DNA from: Chloroflexota bacterium
GTDB lineage: Bacteria; Chloroflexota; UBA11872; UBA12225; JAJDUF01
Assembly: GCA_022826725.1 (NCBI GenBank)
Contig: JAJDUF010000014.1
Location: 1 to 53,218 of the forward strand
Direction: 5' to 3'
DNA length: 53,218 bases
Shown one piece after another: positions 1-8,211 of the stretch. Position 1 is the first letter of the stretch, and each line of letters begins with the position of its first letter. The notes beneath the pieces are model-generated. The model was not told the DNA's origin. It worked only from the letters and a program-made list of their open reading frames with translations, and searched no databases. Made by a program: the position numbers and the translations under genes.

Positions 1-5
1 TGGCC

Positions 6-1817
6 GTGGTCTGCCTGGCGGTGCATCGGCACCAGCGGTGGGGCCTGCTGGCAACGTCGGTGAGCCTGGCGGCCGCGGCCTTGACGCGGCCCGAGGGGCT
101 GCTGCTGGCCGCTTGCTGCTTTGGCTGGTTCGTCTTCCAGCACATCGTCCACGCTCGCCGTGCGACTCCGAGGTCTCCGGGGCGGGATGATGGTATCGCT
201 GCAACGCTGGTGGCGGTCGCCAAGAAACTGGACTGGCGTGAGCTGGTGTGCCTAATCGCCCCTTTCGCCATCGTGGTCGCCGCTCACTTCTTGTGGCGCT
301 ACGGCTACTATGGCGAGTGGCTACCCAACACCTACTATGCCAAGCACGTGCGACCGTGGTACGAGTCCGGCTTTCGCCATCTGTGGGCTGCGGCGCTCGA
401 GACCGGGCTGTATTTGTTGCTGCCGCTGACGTGGGTGGCCCTGCGGGCGCGCTGGCGCCAGTATCGCGATGGGACGTATGCCCTGGTGCTGCTCTGTATC
501 GGCGCCCACTTGTACTACCTGCTGCGGATTGGGGGCGCTCACTTCGAATTGCGGCCGCTGGACTTCTACTGGCCGCTGCTGGCGCTGCCGGCCGCCGAGG
601 GGCTCGCGCACCTCGGGGCCAAGATTTGCGCCATCCTACGGCGGAACCGAATGTATGTTTTGGGAGGCTCTCCGCGGGCATGGGCAGTCGTGCTCTTCAT
701 ACCGGTACTGTGCTATGCCAGTGCGATTCAGGGGGCCTTGTTACTCGAAGACTCCACCGGGTGGCACATCGAACTCGATGATGAGAATGCTGGCTGGCTG
801 CTGGCCGTGCCGGGGATGCCGGCACTGGTGGCTATCTCGAACGACCTGCGCCAGCAGTCTGCTCATCAATTTGTCGGTTTACGCTTCTCGACGCATCACA
901 ACTACGCCAACAAGCGGATTCGGGAATGGCAACCGTATGAAGAGGCCGTGCATAAAGTCATTCCCGATGATGCCATGATGGTCCGCGCTGGCATCGGCAT
1001 CATGCCCTATTATGTTCCGGACCTGGACATCATCGGCTTTCATGGCTTGACCGATGCGACGGTGGCACGCAATCCGATTACGCATTCAAACCGTGAGCGC
1101 AGCATGGCGCATGATCGGCAGCCCCCCCCCGACTACCTCCAGCGGCGCGGCGTCAACTTTGCAGTCTACCCGGCGGCTACCAGCGCATATAAGGCCCTCA
1201 TCAGCGCAAACTACGCGCTGCAGGTCGGCCCCAGGCTGTGGATGCCATTCGACGTGGCCGACCATCAATGGGCCAACGAGCGCTTCGCCGGTCGTGACCT
1301 CCGCGCCAGGCACCGCTTCTCGCTGACCGATCCGACGGATAACCGCCTGCGCGTTGGCAACCGCCACTACGTGGGGACCCAGTTCCTGGGACGCTTCGAG
1401 TCCGGGCTGGACGGGTGGCGCCTCACTGGCGAGGCCGTCACCAACCGCCGCGACCATGCGTTCTATGTAGGCCAAGCCCCGATTTTCGGACACGTCGGTC
1501 CCGGCTTTCTGACCAGCTATCATCCCGACGCGGGCGACAAGCCGACCGGCCAGGCGCACTCGCCGACGTTCACGGCCGCGGATGGTCACCATCTCGCCTT
1601 GCGGGTTGGCGGTGATTCCGAGGGAAACGTCGGGGTACGACTCTTGGTCAATGGCCAAGAAATCGCGGTCTGGCGGGGCAAGGGGAACGAGCACTTCCAA
1701 CTGATCGTCCATCCGCTAGCTGAGGTCGCTGGCCAGTCGTTACAGCTGGAGTTGTTCGACGATGATCCCGCAGGGCACATCATGCTCGACCACGTATTGC
1801 TGGTGCGGGAGGTTTGA
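6..1817 (+). CDS. 5'-truncated GT-C membrane glycosyltransferase
   Basis: Integral-membrane protein whose frame stays open to the contig edge, so the N-terminus is missing and the GTG at 6 is probably internal. About the first 250 residues are hydrophobic helices separated by short loops. They carry TRPEG and LPNTYYAK, motifs I associate with arabinofuranosyltransferase-like GT-C enzymes that transfer sugars from polyprenyl-phosphate donors outside the membrane. Residues about 325-345 (AGIGIMPYYVPDLDIIGF) match the soluble segment of that family. The last 150 residues look like a beta-rich, carbohydrate-binding jelly-roll domain. Donor and acceptor cannot be read from sequence. Confidence 0.75.
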   Translation: MVCLAVHRHQRWGLLATSVSLAAAALTRPEGLLLAACCFGWFVFQHIVHARRATPRSPGRDDGIAATLVAVAKKLDWRELVCLIAPFAIVVAAHFLWRYGYYGEWLPNTYYAKHVRPWYESGFRHLWAAALETGLYLLLPLTWVALRARWRQYRDGTYALVLLCIGAHLYYLLRIGGAHFELRPLDFYWPLLALPAAEGLAHLGAKICAILRRNRMYVLGGSPRAWAVVLFIPVLCYASAIQGALLLEDSTGWHIELDDENAGWLLAVPGMPALVAISNDLRQQSAHQFVGLRFSTHHNYANKRIREWQPYEEAVHKVIPDDAMMVRAGIGIMPYYVPDLDIIGFHGLTDATVARNPITHSNRERSMAHDRQPPPDYLQRRGVNFAVYPAATSAYKALISANYALQVGPRLWMPFDVADHQWANERFAGRDLRARHRFSLTDPTDNRLRVGNRHYVGTQFLGRFESGLDGWRLTGEAVTNRRDHAFYVGQAPIFGHVGPGFLTSYHPDAGDKPTGQAHSPTFTAADGHHLALRVGGDSEGNVGVRLLVNGQEIAVWRGKGNEHFQLIVHPLAEVAGQSLQLELFDDDPAGHIMLDHVLLVREV

Positions 1818-1982
1818 ACCCGCGCCGTGGTTGCCGACTCCAGGCCGGCGGCTAACTAGGACGCTGCCGGGACGGTCGTGGTCGAGACTGACGGGTTATC
1901 GGTCACCTGTTAGCATCGGGCGGTGCGGCGTGCTGCGGCCAGCGGTGCGTAGCGGTGGTGAGCGGAGGCGGGGTATTGGGCA

Positions 1983-2882
1983 ATGGGCATAGAGAGTGGT
2001 GGTATCTATCGCGATGAGCAGGGACAGTCGTTCTGCGACGTTGGCCTACGGCATCGAGACGGGCGGCGCTTGGCTACTATCAAGGTGCGTACCGCCGGTC
2101 ATACCCACACCGGCATCGCCAGTTGTGTCATTGCGGGTGATGAGACTGAATTCGTGCTGGAGGACGCCTCGTGGGACTGCCGCGAGTGGCAATGGTGGCA
2201 GGACCACGGCTACGGGGACGAGAAGCGCCCGCGGTTTGTACCGGCAACGTCGGGCTATGCAGCGCTACCGGATGGCGTGCATGTCAGCAGCACCTATACG
2301 TGCGATGGGATCGAGACGGTACAGGAGTGGTGGTTTCGCACGCAGGAGCACGACGACGTACTCACCTATGACTGCCGGCAGACGGTCACCAATCGTCTGC
2401 CTACCGCGCTGACCGACTACGGTCAGTTCTTTGCCTGCTATACCGAGCCGAATAGAGACAAGAGCCAGTTCTATTGGTCACAGGACGGGCAATTCAAGAC
2501 GTTTCGCAGCCTCGGCGGACGACACGTGGATGCGTACATCGTTGCGCCGGGGTCGGCATTCGAGCGATCCGGCGTTATTCCCCACGCGCTACGCGGTGGC
2601 GGCCGGGTGGCCGATACCTGGCATCATCCGGCACTTGTCGGGCATCCCACCGCGCAGGGGTGGCGCCACATCGTGTTCACCGAGCCGGCCACCACGGCGG
2701 CGCTGGCCTCCGGCGGGAACGGTATTGCGATGGACTACACCGGCTATCCGGGCAAACGCACCTTTGCCGCCGGGGAGACGTTTGCGCTCCACGTGCGGCA
2801 CCACCTGGCAAAGCTGCCGGAGGCGATTGACCGCGATCTGCTGGAGGCCTTGTGGAACGACTTTGCCGCCGGTCTCCCGTAG
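1983..2882 (+). CDS. hypothetical protein, possible aldose-epimerase-like beta fold
   Basis: A 299-residue soluble protein with no signal peptide or membrane segment, rich in Trp, Tyr and His. I do not recognise the family with confidence. The alternating beta pattern and the repeated Trp/His motifs (EWQWWQDHGYGDEKRPRF near residue 68, DTWHHPAL near 210) would fit a beta-sandwich sugar-binding or sugar-modifying protein. It lies upstream of a GH32/GH43-like gene and a LacI-type sensor on the same strand, which suggests carbohydrate metabolism. The 155-bp gap behind it holds a palindromic repeat, so co-transcription is uncertain. Confidence 0.6.
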   Translation: MGIESGGIYRDEQGQSFCDVGLRHRDGRRLATIKVRTAGHTHTGIASCVIAGDETEFVLEDASWDCREWQWWQDHGYGDEKRPRFVPATSGYAALPDGVHVSSTYTCDGIETVQEWWFRTQEHDDVLTYDCRQTVTNRLPTALTDYGQFFACYTEPNRDKSQFYWSQDGQFKTFRSLGGRHVDAYIVAPGSAFERSGVIPHALRGGGRVADTWHHPALVGHPTAQGWRHIVFTEPATTAALASGGNGIAMDYTGYPGKRTFAAGETFALHVRHHLAKLPEAIDRDLLEALWNDFAAGLP

Positions 2883-2892
2883 GCACGGGGAT

Positions 2893-2991
2893 GGGAGCAT
2901 ACCTACCCCCATCCCCCTCTCTTCAGGAAAGGGGCTATCAGTCGCCGTGTAGACTCCCCTTCCCTGCCCGGGAAGGGGCCGGGGTTAGGTC
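2893..2991. repeat. composite palindromic repeat, module B in inverted orientation
   Basis: About 100 bases starting with GGGAGCATACCTA and ending in the B hairpin, whose arms CCCCTTCCCT and GGGAAGGGG are followed by CCGGGGTTAGGTC. The same composite occurs, reverse-complemented, at 52356-52465 inside the lipB reading frame. It fills most of the gap between 2882 and 3038. Confidence 0.85.
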
Positions 2992-3037
2992 AAACCGACT
3001 TCCCGGATGAGCAGTAAGCCGCTAGAGGAGCGTAGGT

Positions 3038-4456
3038 ATGGATGTGGATACGAGCCTGGCCGATCCCGACCTGCACTTGTTTTTCGCCGATGACGAGATC
3101 GACTCGCTAGTTGGCGTCACGCGCCTCATCAACCAACTGCGCCGCGACGCACCGGAGCCGGTCCTGCCAGCCGATCAGCCGTGGGAATGGCATCACATCC
3201 AGGCCAGCAAGGTGCTCCATGATCCCGAGGACGACCGCTACAAGTGCTGGTATCTGGCCGCGATCAACGGCCGGCCATGGCCGGCGAGCCGGGCCAACTG
3301 CCTAGCGATCTCGCGCGACGGGATCGAGTGGGAGAAGCCGGACCACGGCTTCGTGCGCCTGTCCGACGGTACCCCGACCAACGTCATCAACGTGCCGCAC
3401 GAGACCGGGGCGCGGCTGCTCATGCCCTACCTCGATGTCCCCGGTGCCGAAGAGCGCTTTGTCGCCACCCTCTACCAGAGCACTGGACGCACCGCTCAGA
3501 CCTACGATCCGCCGGAGATGGAGCAGCGCGGCCGGACCAGCGGGATTCATCGCGCGACCTCGTCCGACGGTATCCACTGGACGGTGAGCGAGCGGCCCGT
3601 CGTGTGGGCCGGCGACCGCAACGCCACGGCCTACGACCCGGTTGACCGACGTTGGCTGCTCACGACCCGCCGGCCCAGCGCCCAAGGCGTCATGCGGCAG
3701 CGTGACCTCGCGCTCTGGACGAGCACCGACTTCCGCACCTGGAAGGCGGAAGCCTGGCTGCTGCGGACCGACGAGCACGACCGCCCCAACACCGAGTTCT
3801 ACGGTATGCTCCCCGTCCGCTACGGCGCGGGGTTCATCGGCTTCCTCGAGGTCTACCACCGGGCCGTCGAGCGCCTGGACACGCAGCTCTGTTGGAGCCG
3901 CGACGGCGTGCAGTGGCAGCGGGTGGGACACCGCGATCCGGTGCTGGCGGGCGGTGGGGAAGGCGCTTGGGATTCTCATTGGGTCTACGTCACCAATAAT
4001 GACCCGGAGCCGGTAGGCGACCGGCTGCGCCTCTGGTACGGTGGCGCCGGTACTCACCATGGGTCGAAAGGCAAGCACCGGCGCGCGATGGGCGTGGCCT
4101 CGATCCGCCGCGACGGATTTGTCTCGATTGAAGGGCGGATGGATCCGGGCTACCTGCTCACCGCCGCGCTGGATGCGACGGTGCCGCGACGGCTGACGAT
4201 CAACGTGGACGCCGAGACTGGAGATACCCGCGTAGCGGTGCTCACCCCAGAGGGCGGCGTAGTCGAGGGGTTTAGCGCCGAGGATTGCCGGCTGTCGGCG
4301 GACGACGGCGTGGCCGTGGCCGTAAGCTGGCGTGGGGGAGATGTGGTGCCGGCGCAGGTCGGCGGGGAGGTACACTTACAGTTCCACCTCCGCAACTCTA
4401 GCCTCTATTCGTATCGCTGGTCGGCAGCCGGCGAGGAAGGACAAGCAGACCGATGA
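3038..4456 (+). CDS. glycoside hydrolase-like five-bladed beta-propeller protein (GH32/GH43 superfamily)
   Basis: A 472-residue cytoplasmic-looking protein without signal peptide. It has the blade pattern of GH32/GH43-type propellers: YKCWYLAA near residue 68, an SRDGIEWEKP segment near 97 and its repeat TSSDGIHWTV near 176, then WSRDGVQW near 286. Each marks a strand pair with a Ser-x-Asp-Gly-x-x-Trp turn, common in DUF-type sucrase/fructosidase relatives. Catalytic acids cannot be assigned by eye. The stop overlaps the next start as ATGA, so it is translationally coupled to a LacI-type sugar-binding protein, which supports a role in sugar use. Start is ATG behind GAGGAGCG. Confidence 0.7.
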   Translation: MDVDTSLADPDLHLFFADDEIDSLVGVTRLINQLRRDAPEPVLPADQPWEWHHIQASKVLHDPEDDRYKCWYLAAINGRPWPASRANCLAISRDGIEWEKPDHGFVRLSDGTPTNVINVPHETGARLLMPYLDVPGAEERFVATLYQSTGRTAQTYDPPEMEQRGRTSGIHRATSSDGIHWTVSERPVVWAGDRNATAYDPVDRRWLLTTRRPSAQGVMRQRDLALWTSTDFRTWKAEAWLLRTDEHDRPNTEFYGMLPVRYGAGFIGFLEVYHRAVERLDTQLCWSRDGVQWQRVGHRDPVLAGGGEGAWDSHWVYVTNNDPEPVGDRLRLWYGGAGTHHGSKGKHRRAMGVASIRRDGFVSIEGRMDPGYLLTAALDATVPRRLTINVDAETGDTRVAVLTPEGGVVEGFSAEDCRLSADDGVAVAVSWRGGDVVPAQVGGEVHLQFHLRNSSLYSYRWSAAGEEGQADR

Positions 4457-5283
4457 CGCACATTGGGGTGTTCCGCCGCGATGACTTCGATCCTGGGGCC
4501 TACGTCGTGGCGCTGTTCCATGCCCAAGCGGCGCTGGCCGGCACCGCGCACCGGCTCTCGCTGCATACCTTTCCGGCCGGCGGCTTGGCGGCGGTTGCTG
4601 ACGCGGCGACGGACGTTGACGCGCTGCTGACCTTCGGCCCGGAGGTGGCTGACCAAGACTACTTGCGCGGCGCCTCGCGACCCTCGGTGGTGTGCGAGCG
4701 GATCGTCGAGGGATGCAGCTACGTCGCTCCCGACAACCATGACATCGGAGCTACCGCCGCCCAGCACTTGCTCTCGCTGGGGCACACCGAGCTTGCGGTC
4801 GGGCTGCCGGGATCGCGGGGTGCGCTCAGCGCCTACCATGCGTTCCGGGCACGGGGCTTCCTGGAGGCCACCTTGGCGGCCGGTCAGCAGGTCGCCGGAG
4901 ACAACATGCTCTTCGCAGACAAGTCCGTTGCCGGGGGCCGCGAGATCGCGCAGACGCTCCTGGAACGGGAGCGTCTTGTGCCGGCGCTCTACATGCAGAA
5001 CCTCTCGCAGTTGATGGGTACGCTGTCGGTATTCCGAGCGGCCGGGGTGCGGATTCCCGGTGACATTTCCTTGGTGGGGACCTCGTTCGTCCAACTGAAT
5101 GCGCCGGAGGCCGCCGCCTACGTGGATCCGCCGATCACCACCGTGACCTTTGCCAAGGAGGAGATGGGCCGGCGCGGCGTAGAGTATCTCTTGGCCGCCG
5201 TAGACGGGACGGCCGCAGCGTCGCTCACCGATCTGCTGCCGGGCATCCTGGTCGAGCGCGACTCGACGGCGCGGGCGGGATAG
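4453..5283 (+). CDS. LacI-family sugar-binding domain protein without HTH
   Basis: 276 residues matching the periplasmic-binding-like effector domain of LacI regulators: the DNHDIGATAAQHLLSLGHTELA segment near residue 95, GDISLVGTSF near 202, and the terminal PPITTV...GRRGVEYLL block. The usual N-terminal helix-turn-helix (about 60 residues) is absent. The ATG overlaps the stop of the propeller gene by four bases, which leaves no room for one. Either it is a sensor acting through another protein, or a regulator that lost its DNA-binding part. No signal peptide is visible, so it is unlikely to be a transporter-bound solute receptor. Confidence 0.8.
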   Translation: MTHIGVFRRDDFDPGAYVVALFHAQAALAGTAHRLSLHTFPAGGLAAVADAATDVDALLTFGPEVADQDYLRGASRPSVVCERIVEGCSYVAPDNHDIGATAAQHLLSLGHTELAVGLPGSRGALSAYHAFRARGFLEATLAAGQQVAGDNMLFADKSVAGGREIAQTLLERERLVPALYMQNLSQLMGTLSVFRAAGVRIPGDISLVGTSFVQLNAPEAAAYVDPPITTVTFAKEEMGRRGVEYLLAAVDGTAAASLTDLLPGILVERDSTARAG

Positions 5284-5446
5284 TGGGGCCGGACAATGGT
5301 GAGAGTGGACGGGCCGATGGCGCTTGGCCCTAGCGAGGCGGTACACTGGCAGTAGGCGGATGCGCCGGTGGCGGGGCTGCGGCTCTCCGTCGGTGGTGCT
5401 GGTGAACGCGCCAGACGACTCTGCACCGTGAGCGAGTGTTCCCCTC

Positions 5447-6112
5447 GTGCTGCTCAACTTCCGCGATCCGGTCGAGACGCTCATCATTATGGCGGCCTTT
5501 GTCGTGGCCATCTCGGTCCACGAGGCGTCACACGCCGCCACCGCCAACTGGCTCGGCGACCCCACTGCCCGCCTCATGGGGCGGATGACACTCAACCCGC
5601 TGCGACACCTCGACGTGCTCGGCACGATCTTCCTCGTCGTGGTGGGCTTTGGCTGGGGAAAGCCGGTCCTGGTGGATGAACGCCGCCTGCGCCACGGCCG
5701 ACAAGGGGCAGCGCTGGTCTCGGCGGCCGGCCCACTGGCCAACCTGGCGACTGCACTCCTCGTCGTGAGCATGCTGGTGATCGCGGCGGTGCTTGGTGCA
5801 GACGTTCGCGGCACCTGGCGCGAGGCGGCGGGAATTCTCATTCTCATTAGCGTCGTGCTGACGGCCTTCAACTTCCTGCCCATCCCGCCGCTCGACGGGT
5901 TCGGCGCGTTGCTGGGCGTGTTGCCCGGAGAGCTTGCGGAGCAACTGGAGCGATTGCGGCAGTATGGCCCCGGCATTCTCCTAGCCATATTCGCGCTGAA
6001 CTGGATACTGCCGATTAATCTCTTCTGGACCGTGATGTCGCCGCTGGTGGAAATTATCCAGCAGATCATCGAGTTGTGGGAACAGGGCTTGCGTGCAGTT
6101 TTGCTATCGTAG
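5447..6112 (+). CDS. site-2 protease family membrane metallopeptidase (M50)
   Basis: 221-residue membrane protein with the zinc motif HEASH (HExxH) near residue 25 in the first helix, GWGKPV near 69 and the third-ligand motif PPLDGFGA near 146, the expected order for M50 intramembrane peptidases. Four to five hydrophobic segments surround these motifs. The GTG start places the HExxH helix at the usual distance from the N-terminus. It overlaps the HD-domain gene by 20 bases and leads a block ending in scpA-scpB. The substrate is unknown; no anti-sigma factor is nearby. Confidence 0.85.
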   Translation: MLLNFRDPVETLIIMAAFVVAISVHEASHAATANWLGDPTARLMGRMTLNPLRHLDVLGTIFLVVVGFGWGKPVLVDERRLRHGRQGAALVSAAGPLANLATALLVVSMLVIAAVLGADVRGTWREAAGILILISVVLTAFNFLPIPPLDGFGALLGVLPGELAEQLERLRQYGPGILLAIFALNWILPINLFWTVMSPLVEIIQQIIELWEQGLRAVLLS

Positions 6113-6608
6113 CCGTCAGTGGTGGCGCAGTCTCGGCGCGGAGCTACCCGCTGCCGATCGCGCCTTGGTCCGGGCGCACTTGAGCCAGTCGCAGTACACG
6201 CTGTTCGCGGCGTTGCTGTCCCGGGACCAAGTCCATGCCGTCGCCGTATACCGAGCGATCCTCCGTGAGCATCCCGACATAGCGGACGATCCCGACGTGG
6301 CAGTCGCGGCAATGCTGCACGATGCCGGGAAGGCGGGCACGCGGCTCTGGCACCGCGTCGCCTATGTGCTGCTGCAAGACTTCGCGCCGGGGCTGCTCCG
6401 CCGACTGGCGCCGGTGAGTCCACACGATGTCCGCTACCCTTTCTACGCGCTGCGGGAGCACGCGCGGCTGGGGGCAGCCCTGGGCCACGCCGCCGGGTGC
6501 AATGCGCGGGTAGTGACGGCAATCGCCCAGCACCACAGTCCGGCAGCAGCGCAGCGCAGCGAGGATGTTCTGGTGCGGGCACTGCAAGCCGCCGACGCGC
6601 AGGAATAG
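6093..6608 (+). CDS. HD-domain protein (putative phosphohydrolase)
   Basis: 171 residues with an HD signature: VHAVAVYRAI (first His), MLHDAGKAG (the HD pair, near residue 76) and a downstream IAQHHSP. These are the likely metal ligands of a small HD phosphohydrolase. The substrate is not predictable. The start (GTG, 6093) lies inside the end of the M50 gene, so translation is probably coupled, and scpA follows 23 bases downstream. Short hydrophobic stretches around the HD motif are typical of the fold and are not membrane segments. Confidence 0.8.
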   Translation: MQFCYRSRQWWRSLGAELPAADRALVRAHLSQSQYTLFAALLSRDQVHAVAVYRAILREHPDIADDPDVAVAAMLHDAGKAGTRLWHRVAYVLLQDFAPGLLRRLAPVSPHDVRYPFYALREHARLGAALGHAAGCNARVVTAIAQHHSPAAAQRSEDVLVRALQAADAQE

Positions 6609-6631
6609 GGACGGAGACGGGACGATAGGTC

Positions 6632-7444
6632 ATGGCTGCTGAAGCGCCCGGCAAGCAAGCGCCCGCACCGCGGGAACCCACGACCGCCGCGTCGGTCCTG
6701 CCGGGCTTCCCGTTCGTGCGCTTACCGCCGTTCGACGTCCACCTGCCGACGTTCGATGGGCCGCTGGAGCTGCTGCTGGGGTTGCTCCGCGAAGGGGACC
6801 TCGAAATTACGGAGTTGGCCCTCGTCCAAGTGACCGACCAGTATCTGGCACACGTACAGGCGTTGCGCGAGCTGGACGTGGAGGCTATCGCCGGCTTCCT
6901 CGCGGTGGCTGCCCATTTACTCGTCCTGAAGTCGCGGGCGATTGTGCCGCGCGAGCCGCCAACTCACGCCGAGGGGGACGAGGTGGAATCGGAGGACGAG
7001 CTGGTCGCGCGGCTGCGGCTCTATGCCGCGGCCCAGCGGGCTGCCGGCGTGCTGGCGGCGCGACAGGCCAGCGGCGCGCACGCCTTCTCGCGCGGCACAC
7101 CACCGGCGCTGCCGTTACCGCCCCCTCCGCCCGGACCCCAGGCCGAACCGGCGCAACTGGCCCTGGCCTTGCAAGGCGTGCTGGCGGCACGCTCCGCCGA
7201 CCTTCCCACGGTTGAGCCACAACTGCCGCGGCTGCCTTCCTTGGACCGCCGCATCGAGGATATTCACCGGCGGCTCCGCACGAGCGACCGCATCGCCTTC
7301 GATGACCTGACCGTCCCATCGGCCGGCGCGGCCGAGCTGGTCGTGACCTTCCTCGCCGTGCTCAACCTCTGGCACACTGGCGAGATCGCCGTGCAGCAAG
7401 AGAGGCTCTTCGGCGACATCTGGATCGCGCGGCCGCAGCGTTAG
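6632..7444 (+). CDS. scpA: segregation and condensation protein A
   Basis: 270 residues. The kleisin-type subunit ScpA bridges the SMC head domains in the bacterial condensin. The N-terminal helical signature is clear (FDGPLELLLGLLREGDLEI near residue 43, then VTDQYLAHV), as is the C-terminal winged-helix part (SDRIAFDDLTV...VVTFLAVLNLWHTGEI). A Pro-rich linker lies near residues 155-175. The first 35 residues are a low-complexity extension that could mean a later start. scpB follows 31 bases downstream, the standard arrangement. Confidence 0.95.
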   Translation: MAAEAPGKQAPAPREPTTAASVLPGFPFVRLPPFDVHLPTFDGPLELLLGLLREGDLEITELALVQVTDQYLAHVQALRELDVEAIAGFLAVAAHLLVLKSRAIVPREPPTHAEGDEVESEDELVARLRLYAAAQRAAGVLAARQASGAHAFSRGTPPALPLPPPPPGPQAEPAQLALALQGVLAARSADLPTVEPQLPRLPSLDRRIEDIHRRLRTSDRIAFDDLTVPSAGAAELVVTFLAVLNLWHTGEIAVQQERLFGDIWIARPQR

Positions 7445-7475
7445 CACACCGGGCGCCGGAGGGGCACCCCGACAG

Positions 7476-8051
7476 GTGGCTCGAAACGACGTGACTACCG
7501 ACCAGGACGATACGCAAGCGCCGACGCTCGGCTTGACGGCTTTGATCGAGTGCCTGCTGTTCGTCGCCGGGCGGCCGCTCGCGGTCAACGAACTGGGTCG
7601 CGTCCTGGCGACGCCGGCCGCAGCGGTCCGCGCCGCTATCGAGGAACTGGCGGCGCACGACAACGGGCGCGGCTTGATGGTTCAGCGTTTCGGTGACCGG
7701 GTACAGTTGGTCACGCATCCGGCGGCGAGCGGCCTGGTCCAGCGCTTCTTGGGCACGGAAAAGCGGTCGCCGCTGCGGAAGGCCGAGCTGGAAACGCTGG
7801 CGCTCATCGCCTACCGTCAGCCGGTCACACGCGCCGAGTTGGAAGCGGTCCGGGGCGTGAGCTGCGACCGGCCCTTGGCGCAGCTGCTCTCCCGGTCGCT
7901 GATCGAGGTCACCGGGCGGCGGGAGACACCCGGCCGGCCGTATATCTACGCGACGACGCTGGAGTTCCTCGAAACCTTCGGCCTGCGCTCGCTGGAGGAA
8001 TTGCCCCCCGTTGACGCGGACGACGGTGGATTCTCGCTGGCGCGAGGATGA
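7476..8051 (+). CDS. scpB: segregation and condensation protein B
   Basis: 191 residues. ScpB forms a winged-helix dimer that binds ScpA in the SMC condensin. Diagnostic segments are LIECLLFVAGRPL near residue 25, AELETLALIAYRQPVTRAE near 105, the RGVSCDRPLAQLL helix and GRPYIYATTLEFLETFGL at the end. Translation starts at GTG; an A/G-rich tract precedes it but no strong ribosome site is seen. It is in tandem with scpA. The smc gene itself is not in this window. Confidence 0.95.
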   Translation: MARNDVTTDQDDTQAPTLGLTALIECLLFVAGRPLAVNELGRVLATPAAAVRAAIEELAAHDNGRGLMVQRFGDRVQLVTHPAASGLVQRFLGTEKRSPLRKAELETLALIAYRQPVTRAELEAVRGVSCDRPLAQLLSRSLIEVTGRRETPGRPYIYATTLEFLETFGLRSLEELPPVDADDGGFSLARG

Positions 8052-8076
8052 CGAGGGACGGGGGCGCGGGAGTGAC

Positions 8077-8134
8077 ACCCCCCTATGGTCCCCCCGCTGT
8101 GCAGGGGGACGTGGATTCCCGTTTGCGCGGGAAG
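8077..8134. repeat. palindromic repeat modules C then D
   Basis: Module C, a hairpin of CCCCCCTATGGTCCCCCCGC with a matching G-rich arm, is followed directly by module D (GGATTCCCGTTTGCGCGGGAA). It fills the scpB-fumC gap and may also act as a terminator. Confidence 0.8.
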
Positions 8135-8147
8135 GATAGAGAGGTGC

Positions 8148-8176
8148 TTGGGACTTGGCGCGTGATGGCGTAGACT
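8148..8176 (+). promoter_or_regulatory. candidate fumC promoter
   Basis: TTGGGA at 8148-8153 and TAGACT at 8171-8176, separated by 17 bases. This resembles a housekeeping sigma promoter placed 35 bases before the preferred fumC start and just after the C-D repeat. Confidence 0.45.
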
Positions 8177-8211
8177 CAAGGAGACAGCAAGCACAACAAG
8201 GAGCAGCACCA

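Noticed and set aside
4405..6681. A 758-codon open frame on the minus strand
   Set aside because: It is the antisense of four recognisable genes (propeller end, LacI, M50, HD). The reading is low-complexity and matches no family, as expected of GC-rich shadow frames.
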